In this document: positions 42,065 to 52,102 of the stretch, one piece after another
How the letters are laid out: each line of letters starts with the position of its first letter
Position numbering within the stretch: the first letter of the stretch is position 1
NCBI GenBank assembly: GCA_035523875.1
Contig: DATKPY010000052.1
Location: forward strand, 9,716-73,715
Length of the DNA stretch: 64,000 nucleotides
Direction: 5' to 3'
From: JASHUC01 sp035523875
Lineage (GTDB): Bacteria; Pseudomonadota; Gammaproteobacteria; Steroidobacterales; Steroidobacteraceae
Translations under genes and position numbers: made by a program
Notes under the pieces: generated by a model
Told to the model about the DNA's origin: nothing
What the model saw: only the letters and a program-made list of their open reading frames with translations
Databases searched by the model: none

Positions 42065-44066
42065 CGCGCTAGTCGTCTTCACGCCCTCGGGAAAGCGCGG
42101 CCGCGTCGCGCTCGGCACACCGCTCCTTGCGGTCGCCCGTGCGCTCGGCGTCGATGTCGATTCGGTCTGCGGCGGCCGGGGTCTGTGCGGTCGCTGCGAG
42201 GTGCTCGTCATGGAGGGCGATTTTGCCAAGCACGGCGTGCAATCGAGCGCGGCGCACCTCACCCCCGTGAGCCCCGTCGAGGAGCGCTTCGCCGCGCGCC
42301 GGCCGCTCGCGGCGGGTCACCGGCTGTCCTGCTCGGCAAAAGTACTCGGGGACCTCGTGATCGACGTTCCCGCGAGCAGCCAGGTGCACCGCCAGGTCGT
42401 GCGCAAGGAGGCCGATGCGCGCGATCTCACGCTCGACCCGGTCGTACGATTGCACGAGGTCGAGGTGGACCGGCCCGACATGCAGGATCCGGCGAGCGAT
42501 TTACGCCGTCTCGAGGCGGCGCTGCTGCGCGAGTGGAGCCTGGCCGGCCTCGCCTGCGACGCGGCGGTGCTGCCGGGACTGCAGGGAGCGCTGCGGCGCG
42601 GAGAGTGGAAGGTGACCGTCGCGGTGCGCGGCGGCGCGCGCATCATCGCGGTGTGGCCCGGCTTCCACGAGCGGGCCTACGGGCTCGCGGTCGACGTGGG
42701 CTCGACGACCATTGCGGCGCACCTCTGCGACCTCGCCACGGGCGAGGTGCTCGCCTCGAGCGGTGCCATGAACCCGCAGATCCGCTTCGGCGAGGACCTC
42801 ATGAGCCGGGTGTCCTACGCGATGATGAACCCGGGCGGCGCGCGTGAGCTCACCGTCGCAGTGCGCGGAGCCTTGAGCGCGCTCGCGGCGCAGGTGGCCG
42901 AGCGCGCAGGCATCGACGCAGGCGATATCCTGGAGATGACGCTGGTCGGCAATCCGATCATGCATCACCTCGTCCTCGGCATCGATCCGGTCGAGCTCGG
43001 CGGCGCACCGTTCGCGCTCGCGGTCGACAGCTCCGTCACCGTGGCGGCGTGTGACTTGGAGCTCGCGCTGCATCCGGGCGCAAGCGTCTACGTTCTGCCG
43101 TGCATTGCCGGACACGTCGGGGCGGACACGGCCGGCATGATTCTCGCGGAGCGGCCCGATCTGAGCGACGAGATGACGCTCCTCGTCGATGTCGGCACCA
43201 ACGCCGAGATCGTGCTCGGTCACCGCGGGCGGCTGCTCGCCTGCTCGAGTCCCACGGGCCCGGCATTCGAGGGAGCACAGGTGAGCTGCGGCCAGCGGGC
43301 CGCTCCCGGAGCCATCGAGCGCGTGCGGATCGATCCCACGACGCTCGAGCCTCGCTTCAAGGTCATCGGCTGCGAGCTGTGGTCCGATGAGCCGGGATTC
43401 GCAGGCGCCGCCACCCACACGGGCATCAACGGGGTCTGCGGCTCCGGCATCATCGAGGCGATCGCGGAGATGTACCTGGCCGGCATCATCGATGCGGATG
43501 GTGCCTTCGACGGTGAGCTCGCGGCCCGCACCGAGCGCGTGGTCCCGAACGGACGCACGTTCGCCTATGTCTTGCACCAGGGCGAGATGCGCCTCGCCAT
43601 CACGCAGAACGACGTGCGCGCGATCCAGCTTGCCAAGGCGGCGCTCCATGCGGGTGCGCGCCTGCTCATGGAGCGCATGGGCGTGGAGCGCGTCGATCGC
43701 ATCCGCTTGGCCGGCGCATTCGGCAGCCACATCGATGTGCGCCACGCCATGGTGCTCGGCATGATTCCCGACTGCGACCTGGCGCACGTTCGGGCCGCGG
43801 GCAACGCCGCGGGCACGGGGGCGCGCATCGCGCTCCTCGATGCAAGCGCGCGCACGACCATCGAGCAGCTCGTCCGTCGCGTGGAGAAGGTGGAGACGGC
43901 AATCGAGCCGCGCTTTCAGCACCACTTCGTCGAGGCCATGGCGATTCCGCACAAGACCGCCGAGTATCCGAATCTGCGGCGCGTGATGCCCCTGCCCGCG
44001 GGCGAGCGCCCGGCAGGCGCCGCCGCCGTGCCAGCCCGCCGGCGGGCACGGAGACGTGCGCTTTGA
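42054..44066 (+). CDS. Corrinoid activation protein (2Fe-2S and ASKHA domains, RACo-like)
   Basis: A 670-residue protein if started at the GTG at 42054, inside the end of the upstream gene. The N-terminal plant-type 2Fe-2S ferredoxin domain has Cys39, Cys45, Cys48 and Cys93. The middle and C-terminal parts are the DUF4445/ASKHA ATPase fold (LAVDVGSTTIAAH and LLVDVGTNAEIV, then NGVCGSGIIEAI and LAGAFGSH). Such proteins reductively reactivate corrinoids that have been oxidised to Co(II), using ATP. The presence of an activator supports a working corrinoid cycle in an otherwise oxidative pathway. The C-terminal tail is rich in Arg and Ala. It ends 18 bases from the convergent mttB gene. Confidence 0.85.
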   Translation: MSHDALVVFTPSGKRGRVALGTPLLAVARALGVDVDSVCGGRGLCGRCEVLVMEGDFAKHGVQSSAAHLTPVSPVEERFAARRPLAAGHRLSCSAKVLGDLVIDVPASSQVHRQVVRKEADARDLTLDPVVRLHEVEVDRPDMQDPASDLRRLEAALLREWSLAGLACDAAVLPGLQGALRRGEWKVTVAVRGGARIIAVWPGFHERAYGLAVDVGSTTIAAHLCDLATGEVLASSGAMNPQIRFGEDLMSRVSYAMMNPGGARELTVAVRGALSALAAQVAERAGIDAGDILEMTLVGNPIMHHLVLGIDPVELGGAPFALAVDSSVTVAACDLELALHPGASVYVLPCIAGHVGADTAGMILAERPDLSDEMTLLVDVGTNAEIVLGHRGRLLACSSPTGPAFEGAQVSCGQRAAPGAIERVRIDPTTLEPRFKVIGCELWSDEPGFAGAATHTGINGVCGSGIIEAIAEMYLAGIIDADGAFDGELAARTERVVPNGRTFAYVLHQGEMRLAITQNDVRAIQLAKAALHAGARLLMERMGVERVDRIRLAGAFGSHIDVRHAMVLGMIPDCDLAHVRAAGNAAGTGARIALLDASARTTIEQLVRRVEKVETAIEPRFQHHFVEAMAIPHKTAEYPNLRRVMPLPAGERPAGAAAVPARRRARRRAL

Positions 44067-44084
44067 GCGCGTGAGCGATCGGCC

Positions 44085-45653
44085 CTAGACGTTGGAATCG
44101 GGGAAGGCGGCCTTGCGGCGATTCATGTAGTCCTGCAACGCCTCGTCCACCGCGGGATCGAGCGGCGGAGGCTCGTAGGCGGCGAGCTGCTTCTTGTAGA
44201 GTGCGTTCGCGCGCTGCGCCATATCGGCCGCGCCTTCTGCCTCCCACTGCTCGAAGCTGTTGTTGTCCGCGAGCGGGGAGCGGTAGAACGCCGTCTCGAA
44301 GTTCGCCTGCGTGTGCGCGCAGCCGAGGAAATGCTTTCCCGGACCCACCTCGCGGATCGCATCGAGCGCCTGGCCATTCTCGGAGAGATCGACGCCGGCA
44401 AGCAGCGTGTGCATCATCCCGGCCTGATCGGCGTCCATCACGAACTTCTCATAGCCCATGGCGAGTCCGCCCTCGAGCCAGCCCGCCGTGTGCAGCACAA
44501 AGTTGACGCCGGCGAGGCAGGTGGGGAGGAGCGTGTTCGCGGATTCGTAGGCCGCCTGCGCATCGGGAATCTTCGAGGCGCAGAGGGCGCCTCCGGAGCG
44601 AAATGGCAGTCCGAGCCGGCGCGCGAGCGCAGCCATCACGTAGAGAACCAGTGCCGGTTCCGGAGTGCCGAATGTCGGTGCGCCGGACTGCATCGAGAGC
44701 GACGAGGCGAAGCTTCCGAGCACCATCGGTGCGCCGGGGTTGAGCAGCTGGATGAGCGCCAGGCCCGCGAGGGCTTCAGCAAGCGTCTGAGCGACGGTGC
44801 CGGCCACGGTGACCGGCGACATGGCTCCGGCCAGGATGAACGGCGTCACGATGCAAGCTTGGTTGGCGCGTGCATAGACCTTGAGCGCGCCGAGCATCGT
44901 CGCATCGTAAGTCATCGGGGAATTGACGTTGATGAGGCTGATGACCGCGGTGCGTGGTCTGCCGCTTGCCGGCTCGATGAAGTCCTCGCCGAGCAGGATC
45001 CGCGCCATCTCCACCGTGTCACGCGCGCGCTCCGGATGAGTCACCGAGCCCATGAAGGGCTTGTCGCTCCACTTGATATGGCTGTAGACCATGTCGAGGT
45101 GGCGCTTGTTGACCGGCAGATCGACCGGCTCACAGATGGTGCCGCCGGAGTGGTGGAGCGCGGGGGCGAGATAGGCGAGCTTGACGAAGTTGCGGAAGTC
45201 CTCGATCCGCGCGTAGCGGCGCCCCTCATCGAGGTTGCGCACGAACGGCGAGCCGTAGGCGGGGGCGAAGACGGTGTTGTGCCCGCCGATTAAGACGTTG
45301 CGGGCGCGGTTGCGTGCGACCTGCGTGAACTCACTCGGCGCGGATCTGCGGATGATCGTGCGGCACATCTCGCGCGGAAAGCGCACCCGCTCGCCGTTCA
45401 CGTCCGCGCCGGCCTGGCGCCAGATCTCGAGCACCTCCGGGTCCTCGCGAAAATCGATGCCGACATCCGCGAGGATGTCATCGGCGTTCGACTCGAGGAG
45501 GGCGAGTCCCTCGGGTCCGAGGACCTCGTAGCAGGGAATTCTGCGCGTGATGTAGGGGGTTGAGACCGCTGCGCGCGCCGCGCGCGCCGCGCGCTTGGCC
45601 TCGCGGCCGCTCGGTCTGCGGTGCCGCACGGGCTGATCGGGCTCTTGATCCAT
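44085..45653 (-). CDS. Trimethylamine methyltransferase family protein (MttB superfamily, second copy)
   Basis: A 522-residue MttB-superfamily protein; conserved blocks include GGTICEPVDLPVNKRH, NVNSPMTYD, TPFILAGAMSPVT and HTAGWLEGGLAMGYEK. No internal stop codon is read through, so it is a pyrrolysine-free member. It is probably the methyltransferase that loads the corrinoid protein encoded on the opposite strand, whose operon ends 18 bases away. The ATG at 45653 has a strong GAGGAG site upstream; an ATG at 45683, overlapping the preceding flavoprotein stop by 4 bases, would add ten residues. It is the last gene of the soxBDAG-DMGDH-mttB chain. Confidence 0.85.
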   Translation of the reverse strand: MDQEPDQPVRHRRPSGREAKRAARAARAAVSTPYITRRIPCYEVLGPEGLALLESNADDILADVGIDFREDPEVLEIWRQAGADVNGERVRFPREMCRTIIRRSAPSEFTQVARNRARNVLIGGHNTVFAPAYGSPFVRNLDEGRRYARIEDFRNFVKLAYLAPALHHSGGTICEPVDLPVNKRHLDMVYSHIKWSDKPFMGSVTHPERARDTVEMARILLGEDFIEPASGRPRTAVISLINVNSPMTYDATMLGALKVYARANQACIVTPFILAGAMSPVTVAGTVAQTLAEALAGLALIQLLNPGAPMVLGSFASSLSMQSGAPTFGTPEPALVLYVMAALARRLGLPFRSGGALCASKIPDAQAAYESANTLLPTCLAGVNFVLHTAGWLEGGLAMGYEKFVMDADQAGMMHTLLAGVDLSENGQALDAIREVGPGKHFLGCAHTQANFETAFYRSPLADNNSFEQWEAEGAADMAQRANALYKKQLAAYEPPPLDPAVDEALQDYMNRRKAAFPDSNV

Positions 45654-45679
45654 GGGCAACTCCTCGCCGGTCCGGTCAC

Positions 45680-48136
45680 TCATGCGCGCAGGTCGCGGTT
45701 CGCGGGATCGTAGGGTGAGTCCGGGAGCACCGTCGCGGGCTTGCGCTCGCCCAAGATCTCGATCTCCAGTTGGGTGCCGACCGCGGCGAAATCCGGCTCC
45801 ACGTAGCCGATCGCGAGACTCTTGCCGAGGGTATGCCCGAAGTAGCCGGAGCTCGTGCGGCCGATGAGGCGACCGCGCGCGTAGAGCGGCTCGTTGCCGA
45901 GCGGGTCGGCGTCAGAGATCTCGTGCACCTCGAGCGTCGCAAAGCGGTGCGGCACGCCGTGAGCGAGCTGGCGCGCGAGCGCCGCCTTGCCGATGAAGTC
46001 CTTCTGCTCCATGCGCACGAAGCGCTCCAGGCCGGCTTCGAGCGGCGTGTAATCGCGGGTGAGATCGCTCCCCCACATGCGGTAGGACTTCTCGATGCGC
46101 ATCGATTCCATCGCGCGCATGCCGATCATGCCGATGCCGAATTCGGCGCCCGCATCGAGCAGGGCATCGAACAGGTGGTGCGCGTACTCGATCGGGAAGT
46201 GCAGCTCCCACCCGAGCGTGCCCACGAAGTTCACGCGCAGCACGTACACGTTCGTCGCGAGGCCGACCTCGCCGATGCGCCCGGTGAGCCACGGGAAGGA
46301 GGCGTTGTCGAGCGGCGTCGCGGCGAGCTTGGCGAGCACCTCGCGCGAGCGCGGCCCGCCCACCACGAAGCAGCCGCGCGCCGTCGTGACGTTGGCGAGC
46401 CGCACCGAGCCGTCGTGCGGGCATCGCGCGGCGAGATATGCGCTGTCGTAGCGCTCCGCTGCACCGGAGCTCACCACGTAGAACCGATCGTCCGCGATTC
46501 GCGTGATCGTGAATTCCGAGCGGATGCCGCCGCGCGCGGTGAGCGCGTGCGAGAGGGCCATGCGGCCGGTCTTCATCGGCACCTTGTTCGCGACGAGCCC
46601 ATCGAGCCAGGCCTCGGCGCCCGCGCCGCTCACCTCGTGCTTGGTGAACGGGGTGAGGTCGATCAGGCCCACCCGCGCGCGCATGCAGCGCACCTCGTTC
46701 CCCACGTGCGCAAAATAATTGGAGCGCCGGAAGCTCCAGCGATCCGCGCGCTCGACGCCCTGCGGCGCGAACCAGTTGGCGCGCTCCCAGCCGTAGCGCT
46801 GGCCCCAGACCGCGCCCAAGCGATCGAGCTTGTCGTACACCGGGCTCGTCTTCGCCGGGCGGGCAGCTTCACGCTCCTCGTCCGGAAAGTGAATGGTGAA
46901 GACGTTGCGGTAGGTTTCCTCGTTCTTGGCGATCAGATAGCCGCGGCCAGCGTAGGCGCCGAAGCGGCGCGGGTCGACGGCGAGCATGTCGATGCCCGGC
47001 TCACCCTCCACGATCCATTCGGCGAGCTGCCAGCCCGCTCCGCCCGCCGCGGTGATCCCGAAGCTGTGTCCTTCATTGAGCCAGATGTTCGGTGCGTTCC
47101 AGGCCGGACCGATGAGGGGGCTGCCATCGGGCGTGTAGGCGATCGGACCATTGACGACGTCGCGAATGCCGCAGTGCTCGAGGGCGGGCACGCGCCGGCA
47201 GGCTGCCTCCACGTGCGGCAGGAGCCGCTCGAGATCCCCCTCGAACAGGCTCTTGCCGAACCACTCGGGCACACCGTCCGCGAAGCGCGCGGGCGCGCCG
47301 CGCTCGTACGGTCCCAGAATCCATCCCATGCGCTCCTCGCGCAGGTAATAGGACTGGTCGGACTCGCGCAGCACTGCGAGCTCCCGGCCGCCGCCGCGCC
47401 GATACGCTTCGAGCTCGGGCGAGGTGTCGTACACGATGTACTGGTGCTCGACCGGGATCGCGGGCACATCGAGCCCGATCAGCCGCCCGGTCTGGCGCGC
47501 ATAGTTGCCGGTCGCGAGCACGACGTGCTCGGCAAGGATGTCCCCGCGCGTCGTGCGTACCTTCCACTCACCGCCCGCCGTGCGCTCGAGCGCGATCATC
47601 TCGGTATGCTCGTTGATCTCGGCACCGCGGCTGCGCGCACCCTTGCGCAGCGCCATGGTGAGGTCGGCCGGCGCGATATGGCCGTCGTCGGGATGGTAGA
47701 GCGCGCCGATGATCGCCGGGGTCGCACCGCTCCCTCCGAGCTCGATCAGCGGCCAGAGCTCCTTCACCTCGCGGGCGCTCACGATGCGAAACGGCACGCC
47801 GATCGTGTTCGCCGTCCCGCAGTACTTGTGGTACTCGTCCATCCGGTCCCGGCAGGTCGCAAGCCGCAGGTTCCCGGTGACGCGAAAGCTCACGTCCTGC
47901 CCCGTCTCGGCGGGCAGACGCTTGTAGAGATCGACGGAGTACTTATGCAGCTGACCGACGGTATAGCTCATGTTGAACAGCGGCAGCAGGCCCGCCGCAT
48001 GCCAGGTCGAGCCGGCCGTGAGCTCGGCACGCTCGATCAGCGCCACGTCCGACCAGCCCTTGTGGGTGAGATGGTAAAGCGTGCTCACGCCGACCACGCC
48101 GCCTCCCACCACGACCACCCGCGCATGAGTCTTCAT
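45680..48136 (-). CDS. Dimethylglycine/sarcosine dehydrogenase-like FAD protein with GcvT domain (copy 3)
   Basis: An 818-residue DAO-FAO_M-GcvT fusion. The FAD Rossmann motif is VVVGGGVVGVSTLYHL; the flavinylation His46 is in GSTWHAAGL. The C-terminal folate half includes SREVLAKLA, NFVGTLGWELHFP and MRAMESMRIEKSYRMWG. It is more distant from copies 1 and 2 than they are from each other, and the block GWELHFPIEYAHHL differs from GELGYEIW. It lies 84 bases after soxG and directly before mttB, so its substrate may be the dimethylglycine left by the MttB step. Confidence 0.85.
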   Translation of the reverse strand: MKTHARVVVVGGGVVGVSTLYHLTHKGWSDVALIERAELTAGSTWHAAGLLPLFNMSYTVGQLHKYSVDLYKRLPAETGQDVSFRVTGNLRLATCRDRMDEYHKYCGTANTIGVPFRIVSAREVKELWPLIELGGSGATPAIIGALYHPDDGHIAPADLTMALRKGARSRGAEINEHTEMIALERTAGGEWKVRTTRGDILAEHVVLATGNYARQTGRLIGLDVPAIPVEHQYIVYDTSPELEAYRRGGGRELAVLRESDQSYYLREERMGWILGPYERGAPARFADGVPEWFGKSLFEGDLERLLPHVEAACRRVPALEHCGIRDVVNGPIAYTPDGSPLIGPAWNAPNIWLNEGHSFGITAAGGAGWQLAEWIVEGEPGIDMLAVDPRRFGAYAGRGYLIAKNEETYRNVFTIHFPDEEREAARPAKTSPVYDKLDRLGAVWGQRYGWERANWFAPQGVERADRWSFRRSNYFAHVGNEVRCMRARVGLIDLTPFTKHEVSGAGAEAWLDGLVANKVPMKTGRMALSHALTARGGIRSEFTITRIADDRFYVVSSGAAERYDSAYLAARCPHDGSVRLANVTTARGCFVVGGPRSREVLAKLAATPLDNASFPWLTGRIGEVGLATNVYVLRVNFVGTLGWELHFPIEYAHHLFDALLDAGAEFGIGMIGMRAMESMRIEKSYRMWGSDLTRDYTPLEAGLERFVRMEQKDFIGKAALARQLAHGVPHRFATLEVHEISDADPLGNEPLYARGRLIGRTSSGYFGHTLGKSLAIGYVEPDFAAVGTQLEIEILGERKPATVLPDSPYDPANRDLRA

Positions 48137-48220
48137 GGGCCTAGTCTAGGTGCGGCCGTCCACCCGAGGTATCGAAAAGCGACGGCGACGGATCTGCGAG
48201 CGACCGGCGGCGCGCTCCGC

Positions 48221-48775
48221 TCACCCGGAGATCTCGAGCTCGCTCGCCGCTTCCGCGAGAAACCCTGAGACATAGCTCGTGAACGAGCGCCCCACCTCCA
48301 GGTGGAAGCGCGTCTCGCCCGTACGCCAGAGCACGATCTCGGCTTTCGCGAGCACGGTTCGCGTGCACATGCCCGGCGGGAAGGCGCTGCGATCGAGATC
48401 GAGCGGGCACCCCGCGGCGAGAACGGTCGTCGCGTGCAGTCCACTCACTTCGAGGGCGATCTGCCGCTCGCTCACATCGACGAGCGCGTGCGCCGCGCCC
48501 ACGAGCGCCTCGCGCAGTGCCGCCGCGGTCGGCGCGGCGAGCGCTCGGGGCATCAGAAGCAGCCGCTCGTCGGGTCCGAGCCAGAGCACCGCGCGCTCGC
48601 CGTCGACGGTGGCGCGACAGGCGCGCTCGGGCATCGCGAGGTGCAAGGCGACGCCGGCACGCTCCAGCGCCGCGGGCGCACCGCGCAGCGTCAACCGGTA
48701 GAGCGGCGGCAGCGCGCGCACCACGGCGTTCTCGAGGACCTGCACGATGTGGCGCGAATGGGAGAGATCAGGCAT
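48221..48775 (-). CDS. soxG: Sarcosine oxidase subunit gamma (second set)
   Basis: A 184-residue SoxG-type subunit. It has PDERLLLMPRAL, VDVSERQIALEVSGLHATTVLAAGCPLDLDRSAFPPG (a pattern shared with the gamma subunit at 25.6 kb: GC-LDLD-AF) and TVLAKAEIVLW. It overlaps the end of soxA by 8 bases. About 85 non-coding bases separate it from the next flavoprotein gene. Confidence 0.85.
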   Translation of the reverse strand: MPDLSHSRHIVQVLENAVVRALPPLYRLTLRGAPAALERAGVALHLAMPERACRATVDGERAVLWLGPDERLLLMPRALAAPTAAALREALVGAAHALVDVSERQIALEVSGLHATTVLAAGCPLDLDRSAFPPGMCTRTVLAKAEIVLWRTGETRFHLEVGRSFTSYVSGFLAEAASELEISG

Positions 48776-51773
48776 GCAGGCGCGCGCCCTCGCGGTCGTA
48801 GAAGATGGGAGTAGTCACCTCGACCGGCACGGCGCCGTCGCGCGTTTGCGCGAGCAACCGCTCGCCCACGCGGCGGCGTCCGCCCGCGACGAGCCCAAGG
48901 GCGATCGAGCGGCGCAGGACCGCACTCGCGTAGGCGGAGGTGACGTGACCGAGCGTCGGCAGCGGCGGCGGGGATGCACGCTCGATCAGCTGCGCGCCTT
49001 CCGCGAGCACCCGTTCCGGCTCGACGGTCAGGAGTCCGACGAGTTGCTTGCGATTCGCATCCGCCATGGCCGCACGCCGGAGCGAGCGCTTGCCGAGAAA
49101 GTCGACTTTGTCCTTGCCGATCGCCCACGCGAGTCCCGCATCATCGGGCGTGACGGTCCCATCGGCATCCTGGCCCACGATGATGTAGCCCTTCTCCGCG
49201 CGCAGCACGTGCATGGCCTCGGTCCCGTAGGCACTGATGCCGTGCGCCTCTCCGGCCTGGTGAACGGCCTCCCAGGCCGCGAGGCCGAAGTCGGCCGGGA
49301 CGTTCACCTCGAATCCCAGCTCGCCGGTGAAGCTGACGCGGCAGACTAGCGCCGGTATCCCGCAAAACCGTGCAAGCGCGGCGCTCATGTGCGGCAGTGC
49401 GGGCGCGGACAGGTCGATGTCTTCCACAAGACCCGCCAGCACCTGCCGTGCGCGGGGTCCTTGCACCGCGATCACCGCCCATTGCTCGGTGGTGGAGGTG
49501 AGCCAGACTTTCAGATCGGGCCATTCGGTCTGCGCGTAGTCCTCCATGAGCGCGAGCACTCGCGCCGCACCGCCGGTTGTCGTCGTGACGTGGAAGCGAT
49601 CCGCCGCGAGTCGGGCGATGACGCCATCGTCGAAGATGAACCCGTCGTCGCGCAGCAGCAGGCCGTAGCGGCAACGGCCGACCGGGAGCTTTGCGAGCGC
49701 GTTCACATACAGCCGGTCGAGAAACACGGCCGCATCCGGACCCGCGACCTCGATCTTGCCGAGCGTGGATGCATCGAACAGGCCGCATCGCTCGCGCACC
49801 GCGAGGCACTCGCGCGCGACCGCCGCATGCATATCCTCGCCCGGGTGAGCGAAGTAGCGGGCGCGCTTCCACGCGCCCACGTCCTCGAATGTGGCACCGT
49901 GACGCTCGGCCCACGTGTGGATGGGCGTCGTGCGAACCGGATCGAAGAGCGCCTGGCGCGCGACGCCCGCGAAGCTGCCGAAGCTCACGGGCGTGTAAGG
50001 CATGCGAAAGGTCGTGAGTCCGATCGCGGGAATCTCGTGCTGCAACGCTCGAGCGACGATCCCGAGCGCGTTCAGGTTGGAGGTCTTGCCCTGGTCCGTC
50101 GCCATGCCGGTGGTCGTGTAGCGCTTGACGTGCTCGATCGAGCGAAAGCCCTCGCGCGCCGCAAGCGCGAGGTCCTTCACCGTCACGTCGTTCTGCCAGT
50201 CGACGAATGCCTTCGCGCCGCCCGCATCGCCCGGTTCAACGAGTGCGCCCGCGACCGCGTCGAGCGCGGCGGATGAGGGCAGGGGGGGCGGCGCGCGCTC
50301 AGGTGCTTCACCGGCGAGCCCGATGCGCTCGGCCGCGTTCGCGCCGGCGGCGGCGCCGTCGGCGAGCGCCGCCACAAGATCGAAGATGCCGCGGCAGGCG
50401 CCCGCACAGCGCACGCGCTCGGCGGGCTCGGCCGGGAGGAAGCACCGGTTGGCCTCGTTCCAGGCGAGCTTGCCGCGCGATTGGGAGAACAGATGCACGC
50501 TCGGGGTGAATCCGCCGGACATGAGCACGAGATCGCAACGAACGCTGCGGACGCGACCGCCCGAGGCTCCCTCGCCGCCGCGCGCCACACGTACCGCGCG
50601 GACGCGCAGGCGCCCGCTGGTGCCGGTCACCCGGGTCGCGAGCTCGATCGGCAATCCGGCGCGCCGCGCCGCCTCCAGATGCAGTCCTTCCGCACGCGCA
50701 CGCGCATCGGCAATGAGTGCGATCTCGACGCCGGCTGCGTGCAGCTCGAGCGCGGCTCGGTAGGCCTCGTCGCAGCCGGCCGCGACGACCGCGCGGGTGC
50801 CTGCGATGACGCCGTAGCGGGCGAGATAGATGCGCGCGGATTCCGCGAGCATGATCCCGGGCCGGTCGTTTCCGGGGAACACGAGCGGACGCTCGATCGC
50901 GCCGGTGGCGAGCACCACCTCCCGTGCGCGCACCTGCCACTGCCGCTCCCGGGGCAGCGGCGGGCGCGGATGGGCAAGATGATCGGTGATGCGCTCGTTG
51001 AGCGCGACCAGGTTGTGCGGGAAGTAGCCGAACGCGGTCGTGCGCGGGAGCAGCCGCACCCGCTCGTTGCGCGCGAGCGCTGCGAGGGTCTCGGCGAGCC
51101 ACCTCCAGCCGGGGCGGCCCTCGATGAGCGCAGCCGGCGTGCCCAAGAGCGAGCCGCCGAGCTCCGCTTGCTCGTCGCAGAGGATCACGCGGGCCCCGCT
51201 CGCCGCCGCCGCCGCCGCCGCCGCGAGGCCGGCCGGGCCGCAGCCGACGACCAGCACGTCGCAGTGGGCGTAGCGTTGCGCATAGCGATCCGGGTCCGGG
51301 CAGGCAGGCGCGCGACCGAGGCCCGCCGCGGCGCGGATGAGCGGCTCGTAGAGCGCTCGCCATGCGCGCGGCGGCCACATGAAGGTTTTGTAGTAGAACC
51401 CCGCCGGCAGAAAGGGCGACAACAGATCGTTCACCGCGGCGGCATCGAAGGCGAGGCTCGGCCAGCGGTTCTGGCTCCTCGCCTCGAGTCCCTCGTAAAG
51501 CTCGACCTGAGTGGCCCGAAGATTGGGCGTCGCGCGCTCATCGTCGCGCCGCACCTCGACGAGCGCGCTCGGCTCCTCGGCACCGGCCGCGAGAATGCCG
51601 CGTGGCCGGTGATACTTGAAGGATCGCCCGACCAGGTGCACACCGTTTGCGAGCAGCGCCGAGGCGAGCGTATCGCCCTGGCAACCGGCGAGCGTGCGGC
51701 CGTCGAAGCGGAACGCAATGACACGATCGCGATCGATGCGCCCGCCGGCGCGCGTTCTGAAGGGACCGCTCAC
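48768..51773 (-). CDS. soxA: Sarcosine oxidase subunit alpha (second set)
   Basis: A 1001-residue alpha subunit with FRFDGRTLAGCQGDTLASALL, FKYHRPRG, the Rossmann motif VGCGPAGLAAAAAAAA, and a C-terminal GcvT-type half (DASTLGKIEVAGPDA, FTGELGFEVNVP). It begins with GTG, overlapping the soxD stop by 4 bases. It is close in design to the 22.7 kb copy but 21 residues longer, with many differences between aligned segments, so it is an old duplicate or separate acquisition rather than a recent copy. Confidence 0.92.
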   Translation of the reverse strand: MSGPFRTRAGGRIDRDRVIAFRFDGRTLAGCQGDTLASALLANGVHLVGRSFKYHRPRGILAAGAEEPSALVEVRRDDERATPNLRATQVELYEGLEARSQNRWPSLAFDAAAVNDLLSPFLPAGFYYKTFMWPPRAWRALYEPLIRAAAGLGRAPACPDPDRYAQRYAHCDVLVVGCGPAGLAAAAAAAASGARVILCDEQAELGGSLLGTPAALIEGRPGWRWLAETLAALARNERVRLLPRTTAFGYFPHNLVALNERITDHLAHPRPPLPRERQWQVRAREVVLATGAIERPLVFPGNDRPGIMLAESARIYLARYGVIAGTRAVVAAGCDEAYRAALELHAAGVEIALIADARARAEGLHLEAARRAGLPIELATRVTGTSGRLRVRAVRVARGGEGASGGRVRSVRCDLVLMSGGFTPSVHLFSQSRGKLAWNEANRCFLPAEPAERVRCAGACRGIFDLVAALADGAAAGANAAERIGLAGEAPERAPPPLPSSAALDAVAGALVEPGDAGGAKAFVDWQNDVTVKDLALAAREGFRSIEHVKRYTTTGMATDQGKTSNLNALGIVARALQHEIPAIGLTTFRMPYTPVSFGSFAGVARQALFDPVRTTPIHTWAERHGATFEDVGAWKRARYFAHPGEDMHAAVARECLAVRERCGLFDASTLGKIEVAGPDAAVFLDRLYVNALAKLPVGRCRYGLLLRDDGFIFDDGVIARLAADRFHVTTTTGGAARVLALMEDYAQTEWPDLKVWLTSTTEQWAVIAVQGPRARQVLAGLVEDIDLSAPALPHMSAALARFCGIPALVCRVSFTGELGFEVNVPADFGLAAWEAVHQAGEAHGISAYGTEAMHVLRAEKGYIIVGQDADGTVTPDDAGLAWAIGKDKVDFLGKRSLRRAAMADANRKQLVGLLTVEPERVLAEGAQLIERASPPPLPTLGHVTSAYASAVLRRSIALGLVAGGRRRVGERLLAQTRDGAVPVEVTTPIFYDREGARLHA

Positions 51774-52078
51774 GGGCTTCCCCGTCCCCGCGACGTGTCC
51801 GCGGTGCCCACGGGTGGGGATTCACCGATTGCGTAAGTGGCGATGAATCGGTCGCTCGTCGTGTCGCGCAGCGCATTGAAATACCTGCCGCAGCCGTGCG
51901 TGTGCCGCCACCTCTCGGCATGCACACCCTGCAGGTTGTCGCGCAAGTACAGATAGTCGGCCCACTGCGAATCGCTCGCCTCGGCCGGCCGCGCCGGGCG
52001 TGCGAGGTGCGCCTGTCCACCGTGGACGAACTCAATCTCCGGGCGCTCGCCGCAGTACGGGCAGTCGATGAGGAGCAT
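51770..52078 (-). CDS. soxD: Sarcosine oxidase subunit delta (second set)
   Basis: A 102-residue SoxD with the zinc Cys residues in CPYCGERPE and HGCGRYFNALRDT, plus DYLYLRDNLQGVH. The C-terminal tail differs from the first set. It starts 24 bases after the soxB stop and ends overlapping the soxA GTG by 4 bases. Confidence 0.92.
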   Translation of the reverse strand: MLLIDCPYCGERPEIEFVHGGQAHLARPARPAEASDSQWADYLYLRDNLQGVHAERWRHTHGCGRYFNALRDTTSDRFIATYAIGESPPVGTADTSRGRGSP

Positions 52079-52102
52079 GGACGGTCTCGACGGGCGAGCG
52101 GT

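Noticed and set aside
13787..45653. Pyrrolysine (in-frame TAG) in the MttB-type genes
   Set aside because: Both genes are read through fully without an internal TAG, and no pylTSBCD genes are seen, so they are the non-pyrrolysine type.
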